Part shown: one piece after another, positions 57,242-64,000 of the stretch
How positions within the stretch are numbered: the stretch's first letter is position 1
Layout of the letters: every line of letters starts with the position of its first letter
Assembly (NCBI GenBank): GCA_022496205.1
Contig: WTXD01000001.1
Span: forward strand, 248,001 to 312,000
Direction: 5' to 3'
From: Gloeopeniophorella convolvens
Taxonomy: Eukaryota; Basidiomycota; Agaricomycetes; Russulales
DNA length: 64,000 nt
The notes under the pieces: generated by a model
Seen by the model: only the letters and a program-made list of their open reading frames with translations
What the model was told of the DNA's origin: nothing
Databases searched by the model: none
Position numbers and translations under genes: made by a program

Positions 57242-58991
57242 CTATGTACGTAACATCGGCCTTCTCGGGCGACGCGCCCCCGCCACCTTCGATGCTCGGC
57301 GCGATAGTTTCGTTATGCGCGCACGCCCCGTACCCGCTTTGGTGATCCGCAGCTCTGGACGATGTGTTAGCTCCCGCCGTGTGGCACCTCCACTAAGCAC
57401 CTCGCGCTCTAGATCCCCCATCGTCCGAATCTTCCTCCTTGTCTCGGCGCCAGTCATTGTTTGTTTCATTAGTTTCACCCGTTTCTCCTTGACCGCTAGA
57501 TCCAACAGTCGAATCTCCACCTCGGAGCTGACGATCGAGTGGCCCCATTGCCGGCGGAACCATTGCACAAGCTTGCTCCCAATAGAACCGCACTGCTTCG
57601 CCCTCTTTAGGTGACCGAGTAGCAGAAAGAGGGTGGTACTGTTCGGTTTCAGCGCGGGACACACAGCGCGGAAGCCGTGCAGATCCCGAAGAGCATGGTA
57701 GTATGTTGCAAGAGAACGCCTCTTTGGCGTGGGGGCGATCACCAGATGCACCAGTGGCAACCGTAATCCTCTGGCACCCGTGGCAAGGAATCGAGCCGTT
57801 ACTTCGCGGGCCGCGTCTCGCTGGCCCATTTGTAGCAGCAATCGGACGGACGCGTATGTAGCTTGGAAAGGTGGTGTGCGCTTGGTCCAGACCCCGAACT
57901 TTGTGAGCAGGCGTACAACTTGGCGGTAGCGGGCGAGGCTAGCCATGCCAGGATCCCGTGTTCGCACTTTGCCTCGAAATGCGCGGCGCTTAGCAGTGCC
58001 CAATAGTTCGGCCCAGACGGAAACGGGAACGCCACCAGAAGCGAATGGAGCCCGTGGTTGCTCCTTCGGTGCGTCCACGGCGAGACTGTAAGCCTCGGGC
58101 CAGCGTCCTTCACGAACCAGCAATCGAACGCAAAGCTTCCAAGTTGTGACGTCTTCCTGGACACGAGACACCCGCATGGATCGCAACAATGCGTGAGCTG
58201 TGCCGAAAGCAGAATGTCTAATAGCTAATCGGAGGAGCAGGTTGTAGGACTGGACCGACTGCATGTCCGGAAAGGAGTTATGATAGGATACGAGAGACGG
58301 AATGGATGATTCAGAAGAGGACGCATATAAATGCAGGAGTCGTCGAGTCAGCAGGTCTGCTGGGTATCGGGTGCATGGTGTCCTTGGTGAGGGGGGCTCT
58401 ATGACGTGGTAGGCGAGCATTTCGGGGGAGACTGGTATCGCGTCCTGTTCGACCGAAGGAGATGCAAGGGCCGGGTCTATGAAGTTGATGTCGAAGTCAG
58501 AGATGTTTGCGGCCCCGGCAGTACCGACACGGGGCGGTGTACGTGTCAGCGCGTATTCTGGTGGCCGGCGTCGGCGACCCTTTAGGTTGGGCACAGTGTG
58601 TTTCTTCTCTGATTCTCCTCTAGGTTGGAAAGGGACGGTGCTGAAGACGGGGAGGATGGGTGCAGAGCCAGACGGAATCTGTGATGAGCGGCGACGCGGA
58701 TGACTGGGCTGCGTTGTTCCATCACTACGGAAATTGACAGACAGAGACCTGCGAAGCCTAGCATATGTCTATAAGAGACAGAGGGTTCGGACATGCTATG
58801 ACGCACTTTGAACGCATTATTATTGCGTTGCCCGTCCGGAGTGACGTGCCTGCGCTGGGGCCGGCTTGCGAGGCAGCGGCGAGACTGCTGCTAGCGCGGA
58901 CGCGCAAGTATGCACGCGCTGCAGCCTCCTGGAAGTTATTGAGAAATGGAGAGGTGTGGAGGACCGCCCAGCGGGTGACATGGTTGATCAT
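57242..58991 (-). CDS. Probable mitochondrial helical-repeat (PPR-like) protein
   Basis: Function not known; organisation suggests a mitochondrial RNA-binding protein. Exons 58991-58807 and 58748-57242, joined across a 58-base intron (donor GTGCGT, acceptor TCGCAG), give 563 residues. The second exon alone has no ATG near its start; the first supplies MINHVTRWAVLHTSPFLNNF and an Ala/Arg/Ser-rich, acid-free stretch typical of a mitochondrial presequence. The body contains pairs of helices such as SYNLLLRLAIRHSAFGTAHALLRSM, TWKLCVRLLVREGRWPEAYSLAV and TYASVRLLLQMGQRDAAREVTARFL, spaced like PPR or TPR repeats though divergent. The C-terminus is very basic (RRASKVAGARRPRRP). Confidence 0.8.
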
Positions 58992-59356
58992 GCATGGGGC
59001 GACGGAGTTGACCTGCTCACGGAGGACGCTCAACGGCGCTCAATCCACAGGATTTTCGCGTCGGCCGCGCGGTCACGCGGTCACGCGGCGGACACGCACG
59101 GCGCCTCGGACTCGGTCGGAGCTGGCCAGTTCGTCTCAACTCGAGCGGTCATGTAAGATGCAATTAATACACAGCATGCACACTAATCAAAATAGCTAGT
59201 GGGTCGTAGTCGTCATGAGGTGATAGCTTACAAGACAATGAACAAGTAAACGATGCAGTGCAGTCAGTGGATGTAGCTAGAACATGGATGGGGAAATGCA
59301 GAATAGCGTCGAACTCTCCGAAACTTCATTGCATACTCGACCTTTGCGGTTCGTCT
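58992..59356. other. Intergenic region, no gene seen
   Basis: Between the helical-repeat gene and Cut8 on the same strand. It includes a short direct repeat GCGGTCACGCGGTCACGCGG near 59078. No supported frame. Confidence 0.5.
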
Positions 59357-60645
59357 TCAATCTTCCATCATCGTCTGTCCAACCCGCCCAACCAGCCACC
59401 CGACCTTGGCAATCCATCTGTCCCTCACTTCTCGCAAACCATCCAACCCATGCTCCTTCACCTCGGCAAATTCATCAAGGACACGTTCCCATCCACGCAC
59501 TGTCTCCTCGCCGAACATACCTGCCCGCCTATTGACGACATCGTCCACATGCTCGACCCATGCCTTCCACTCTTCTAACAGCCGCGGAAGAAGCAACGGG
59601 ACGAGCGTGGTCTGTGTCAACGATGGTTGCGCGAGGACGTGCGAGGTGAGGGACTGTAGGAAAAGGAATGTTTCTGTCGGAGGGCACCTGTCGCGGCGTG
59701 GAGGCTGGGGGGATCTCGATGACCCAGAACTTGCAGCATGATTCCTTTGCGAGAAATACGGAAGGTACGACTGGAATGAGGCCACGAAGTCGTTCACGTG
59801 AGGCCGCAGCCTAGATACTATGTATTCTTCCCGCATCCCGCCTGTGGTGTCGGGCGGAGTAAAGGAGCTGATTCCGAGCGACTGTTGGGGTACATGGCTC
59901 CCGAATCCCAGGGAGGATGGCTGATAACCAGTGGGTTTGCCAACCGGGGTGGCTCCAAAACCGAAACCAAGAGAGGAAGTGATTGAGGCCTGGAAGGGAG
60001 CATGATTGGAATATGGGTATGCATCGCGAAGTCGCTTGGCGGATTGCGTAAGAGCTTGCAGGGCGGTGTCAAGAGATGGTCGTGGTAACAAGGAAAGGAT
60101 TACGGGCTTCAACTTGGGCTGAGATTGAATAAGAGAGTTAAGGAGAGGGAGCAGAGACTGAGTCGGCAGACTCGCTGAGTGGGAGGTGAGCGTTATGGCT
60201 AATTGAACATACTCGTGGACTAACCTAGAAGAACTCCCACGTCGACGTCTTGATTCTCCTCGTCAGAGCCATGAGACTCTCTCAATGTGGAGCCTTCTTT
60301 GTGCTCTTGGGTGAACGTCGAGTTGTTCCGTGCTCGCTTTGGCGCAGCCCGTTTCGGGCGCTCGGGCGTCGGGCTCCTCTCCATCGCAACATCTCTGGGA
60401 CCAGGACTATGTCTCGCCGATGAGCTTGGTTGTTCATCATCTTGTTCAAAACGCCTTTTGAGGTTGCGTGAGGGGGGTTGATTGGTGGTAGAGGAAAGAG
60501 GTTGGACGGGGTTTGCGTGAGCGGGAGGCCAGCCAACGAGAGAAGACGACATGGATAGGCCGAAACCAAGGCCGATCTGGGAGGGGTGGCCAAGCGAGTT
60601 GGAGTGAAAGTCTAGTTGTGGCTGAGGTTGAACGACGTTGGCCAT
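59357..60645 (-). CDS. Cut8/Sts1 nuclear proteasome tether
   Basis: Tethers the 26S proteasome to the nuclear envelope and is needed for nuclear protein turnover. Exons 60645-60225 and 60174-59357, joined across a 50-base intron (donor GTTAGT, acceptor CTCAG), give 412 residues. The N-terminal part is disordered with a basic, nuclear-signal-like PKRAAPKRARN and NLKRRFEQDDE. The Cut8 domain starts at the splice site: LASLPTQSLLPLLNSLIQSQPKLKPVILSLLPRPSLDTALQALTQSAKRLRDAYPYS, then a six-helix-like bundle (REEYIVSRLRPHVNDFVASFQSYLP, TFLFLQSLTSHVL, LLPRLLEEWKAWVEHVDDVVNRR). Longer than the fission yeast protein because of Gly/Ser-rich insertions. Divergent from the rhomboid gene. Confidence 0.92.
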
Positions 60646-60994
60646 TGTCGAGGGTGCGTCGTGGTGGCCGTTCGGACAACTTTGTCAGTCGAGCGGTGAG
60701 CCAAACCGAAATTGTGTCTTCACGACCACGGCGCCCGGAAGTAAGCGCACGCGATGGGCACGTGGCAGTAGCAAGTCTGCTGCTTATGTAACCCAATCGT
60801 GTAGTCCCGGCTTCGGGCCGTCTTGGCAACTGTCCTGTGCAGCCTGAGGTCGCCTTGCCCAGCCAACGTCCTACTGGCACTGCAGGGCGGCTACCGGCAC
60901 ACATAACGCGCAGGGTTGCACTGCATCGAACCCCACGCCTGCTGTCTCTCCTCACCGTGACCGCCACCACGTCTCCCCCAGTAGTAGCGACGAA
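60646..60994. promoter_or_regulatory. Bidirectional promoter of Cut8 and rhomboid genes
   Basis: Three hundred and forty-nine bases between divergent start codons, with a CCAAT at 60793-60797. I looked for the proteasome-gene element GGTGGCAAA and did not find it. No coding frame is supported. Confidence 0.5.
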
Positions 60995-63023
60995 ATGACT
61001 TCCTCTGTGCCTCTTCAAACCTATCACCCCCATGGTTCATTGAAAGACTACACTGATGAATTCTCCGCGTCCACTACGAGAAGGAATACCTTGTCGTATA
61101 CCGAGGGTGATTATGGCCTATATTCCGACACGCCCGAACCCCCGGGAAAGCCTTGGAACAATCCGGGCTTTTCGGAGTCGTTCACTGATGGGGTCAACAG
61201 TCTCAGTCTAAGTCATGAACTCAAGTCTTTGGGCAAGTGGTTCGCACCGCCCTGCGTGCGGCGGCCTCATTTACGTTCGCAGACGAGCCAGCGGCGTTTA
61301 ACTCGGAGCGTGCAGCTGCTGCGAGCGACGAGAGGCCCTTGCTGGTTCGATTGTTGAATTCGGGAAAGTACCCTCTTGAGCAGCGAATCGAAGATAAAAA
61401 GCGTGGCATTGGCCGCCAGAAATACCCAGTCGTGGGTGCGTTGTATCAGCGAAACACGCATTGCCTGGGCTGACTACAAACTGATTATTCATAGTTTGGG
61501 CCTTAACCGTGTCCATGATCGCTGTTTTCATCTACGAATTAGTGGTCAATGCAAAGGCTCAAGGCACCCCAGTTTCATTCCATGTAGGTCAGCGTCCTGG
61601 CAGCTTCGGCAGCCGCCCTGACTCGCATCGTCGCAGCCTGTCGTTAACCCGATGTTGGGCCCTTCTGAAAGTGCTCTAATTCGAGTCGGCGCCCGCTTCC
61701 CACCGTGTATGAAGACCGTCCAGGATGTTCCGGTGACTCTGCAGCTGCCATGTAAGACAGGGTACACTTTCTCTGGGCTGCTTTACTTACACGTTCCCCA
61801 TTACGTTCATCTGGCCAGGTCTGAATGACACGGCTAACCCTCCAGACAGGCTCTGCACGATCGAGGAGCTCTGTGGCCGCGGCGGATTCCATGGCCATAC
61901 ACCCAATCAGTGGTGGCGGTATGTGTGTACTACGTTCTCATACGCTTCTGACTGACGATATCAGGTTCATCACCCCCATTTTTTTGCACGCTGGATTTGT
62001 GCACATTGCACTGAATATGCTGGCACAACTCACGGCGGCGGCGGAGGTAACCGGCTGGCCATGGTAGCACTCCAAGTCATCGCTGACACGTATCCGCAGA
62101 TCGAAAGAGAAATGGGATCGGGTGGCTTCTTCATACTGTACTTTGCGGCAGGAATATTCGGGTGGGTACATGTGTGCTCCTTGCCGTTCTTGATACTCAC
62201 TGTAACCAAGAAATGTGCTTGGTGGGAACTTTTCCCTCGTCGGTGTACCGTCTGTCGGTGCCAGCGGAGCGATCTTTGGGACTATAGCTGTGAGCTCGAG
62301 TACATGCCCTTGGAACTCTCACCCAAACTCTTATGGGCAGGTAACATGGGTCGACCTGTTTACCCACTGGAGGATACTTTACAGACCAGGGCGACGGGTA
62401 TGCATGTGCGAACCCCTGACAAAAAGGGTTCGACTGACATATCACTAGCTTGCGTTGATGTCAGTTGAACTGATCATCGGCATAGCTATCGGGTATATAC
62501 CATGTGGGTCCACAGTGGTGATTCAGTCAACTGTACTCATTGATTCTGTTTCATAGATGTGGATAATTTTGGTTAGAACATCGCTCTCAATGAGCCCTCA
62601 TGCGTACTCACTACTGCAACTAGCGCACATCGGCGGTTTTGTCATGGGCCTTCTGGTTGGAACAACCTTTTTCCCAGTGATCAGTACATCCAGGCGACAC
62701 AAGCTGATCGTATGGGGCTTCCGGCTCGCAGCTATACCTCTTGCAATCATTCTGTACGTTTTATTAATCCGGAACTTCTATACCTCGGACCCCTATGCAG
62801 GTATGTTCACTGATGCCTGACCTCCTCGCTTCTCACTCTCACTTTGTAGCATGCTCTGGTTGTCGATACCTATCCTGCCTCCCATTGGCGACCAATAATC
62901 ATTGCAAAGGGTAGGCAATGCTCCCTCTCTAGTTGCAGCACCTCATACTTATCTCTTCCCCGCAACGGCAGCACCGGAATTACCACTGTCAACGGTGGTT
63001 CTACGAGTGGGACCGCTGTCTAG
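60995..63023 (+). CDS. Rhomboid-family intramembrane serine protease
   Basis: Seven-span protease that cleaves membrane proteins within the bilayer. Fourteen exons, 444 residues: 60995-61232, 61283-61435, 61495-61583, 61637-61751, 61819-61918, 61965-62046, 62100-62161, 62211-62289, 62341-62397, 62449-62503, 62557-62571 (15 bases), 62624-62800, 62850-62910, 62972-63023. The catalytic dyad is intact: Ser298 in VGASGAIFG and His350 in YVDNFAHIGGF. FLHAGFVHIALNMLAQ supplies the conserved His and Asn of the oxyanion site. A soluble N-terminus with RLLNSGKYPLEQRIEDKKRGIGRQKYP precedes the first span; a Cys-rich loop (CLNDTANPP, CTIEELCG) follows it, and the tail is CSGCRYLSCLP...NNHCKGTG. The first intron is GC-AG. 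Closest to the fungal/animal rhomboid-like class of the secretory pathway, not the mitochondrial one. Confidence 0.94.
61233..61282 (+). other. GC-AG intron in the rhomboid gene
   Basis: After ...TCTTTGG the intron starts GCAAGT, the best GC-donor consensus, and ends TTCGCAG exactly 50 bases later. Only this junction joins LKSL|DEPAAFNSER in frame without losing conserved sequence. A GT three bases on would need a far acceptor and trims the protein. Confidence 0.78.
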
Positions 63024-63243
63024 GAACCGTGTGGCTCTCCTTGTGTCTGTGATTACCCTAACCTTGTAGGACCATCATGCTCTGCGGACATCACGAATCA
63101 TTTCCCAAGCCAAGGCCACCGCCACCGCGTCTTTAATTGTAGTTACCCAGAGGACTTGAATATATATCTATTCATTACATGTTCATCTTTCCCCGTAGCC
63201 TAGTAGTAGCCCCACATCCTTGACTACCAGAAAAACAGCCCTG

Positions 63244-64000
63244 TCAATCGACGCTGAGGCCCTCACTTTCCTTCCATTTCGCCATCAACTTATTACTCGA
63301 AACCCCGAACGGGTCAAGGACTTTCCGGGCGACCTCAATTCCTGCCACAGGCAAGCCAGATGGATCCAGGAGACCCAGCTGAAGCGTCTTAGTTCCTAGA
63401 TATATCTAGAGCGAATGAGCATCGAACCCACCTGAACAAGCACGGAGGCTTGGTCCCAGTAGCTAATAAGCGCACGTTCATGAGTAAAGTAAAGGGACAT
63501 TCCTAGGATTTGGACGCCTACATATGCCTGCGGCGATACGTTAAGCATCGGGGTTAGCAGCGTTGGTAGATACCTTTGTATCAGACGACACACTCAAACG
63601 TCAACTTGTCGCCGCGGAATGCAACGACACCGACTAGCGCAATCTCAAAGGGTTTCCCTGTCGGTTTGATCCCGGGCAAAAAATAATCGATTTCCTATTT
63701 GATGGGCGAGTTGGCATGGGAAAGCACAGATGCTGCCAGTTTCGACACTAACCGTCGTATGTGTGGCTTTGAAAATCATCTCGTCTATGATTCTATCCGC
63801 ACCAACTGTTCTGGAAACTGTAATCAACTCTGTGTCCGGTGGGGTCACCTGGTCTGTTGTTAGAATGGGAATTTCACAAATCCGCCTCTTACAGACATTG
63901 ATTCCTGTGAAGTGGTACTTGAGATGAAGCGCTGGGTGAGAACGTAAATGAGACCTCGTGTGCAGAAATGCGCGTACTTTGTAGAATCGAGCCAAGTCAT
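63244..64000 (-). CDS. NTF2/SnoaL-like protein, 5' end outside window
   Basis: Member of a SnoaL/NTF2-like family often annotated near carboxymethylenebutenolidases; reaction unknown. The 3' part is readable: stop at 63244-63246, with TLQLGLLDPSGLPVAGIEVARKVLDP at the end, YWDQASVLVQ before it, EIDYFLPGIKPTGKPFEIALVGVVAFRGDKL upstream (63694 down to about 63600) and QVTPPDTELITVSRTVGADRIIDEMIFKATHT in 63853-63753. Introns 63854-63892 (39 bases, branch CTAAC) and 63695-63752 are clear; the one around 63546-63589 is uncertain. The family's conserved T-H-T...D-x-x-LPG...WDQASVL blocks are all present. The gene continues past the right edge, so start and total length are unknown. Confidence 0.7.

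Noticed and set aside
60646..60994. Proteasome-gene control element upstream of Cut8
   Set aside because: The consensus GGTGGCAAA was looked for and not found.

Overview
The window is nuclear DNA of a filamentous basidiomycete, most likely an agaricomycete. Evidence: nearly every gene is split by many introns of about 45-65 bases with GT(R)NGT donors and YAG acceptors; there is a fungal HIS7 (hisH-hisF fusion), a fungal NADPH oxidase A, an RNA-dependent RNA polymerase, a Pal1 protein, a Cut8/Sts1 protein and a surface-protein family that I know from mushroom-forming fungi. I saw no transposon, CRISPR array, rRNA or convincing tRNA. Exon maps were worked out by hand from reading frames, splice motifs and protein-family continuity; every complete map except the desaturase keeps an exact multiple of three.

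Layout. 0-9 kb: a G1-type cyclin (minus) with about 2.9 kb of gene-free upstream DNA, then a large arginine/aspartate-rich eIF4E-binding (4E-T-like) protein (minus). 10-21 kb: RNA-dependent RNA polymerase, Sm D2 (minus), Pescadillo/Nop7, and a Sec7-PH Arf exchange factor. 21-29 kb: an unknown 562-residue protein, a tubulin-tyrosine-ligase-family protein, phosphoglycerate dehydrogenase (minus) and HIS7, the last two head to head. 29-38 kb: Pal1 (minus), a cytochrome-b5 sphingolipid desaturase with an apparent one-base frameshift, ribosomal protein eL13 (minus), TAF5. 38-47 kb: a small unknown protein, a single-span Ser/Thr-rich surface protein (minus), a RecQ helicase (minus), NADPH oxidase A (minus). 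47-56 kb: Mad2 (minus), Nup155/170, a RING-CH membrane protein (minus), and a Rex4-like exonuclease homologue that has lost its catalytic residues (minus). 57-64 kb: a probable mitochondrial helical-repeat protein (minus), Cut8/Sts1 (minus), a rhomboid protease, and the 3' part of an NTF2/SnoaL-like gene (minus) cut by the window edge.

How the genes relate. There is no obvious cluster for one pathway; most genes are housekeeping. Several head-to-head pairs share short upstream regions: Ser/His biosynthesis (144 bp), Pal1/desaturase (108 bp), SmD2/Pescadillo (192 bp), Mad2/Nup170 (499 bp), Cut8/rhomboid (349 bp) and 4E-T/RdRP (836 bp). The points I rate most worth checking are the inactivated exonuclease, the desaturase frameshift, two good GC-AG introns, the Mad2-Nup170 pairing, a 14-bp ATF/CREB palindrome, paired hairpins inside the eL13 5'UTR intron, and the sharp GC rise within HIS7.
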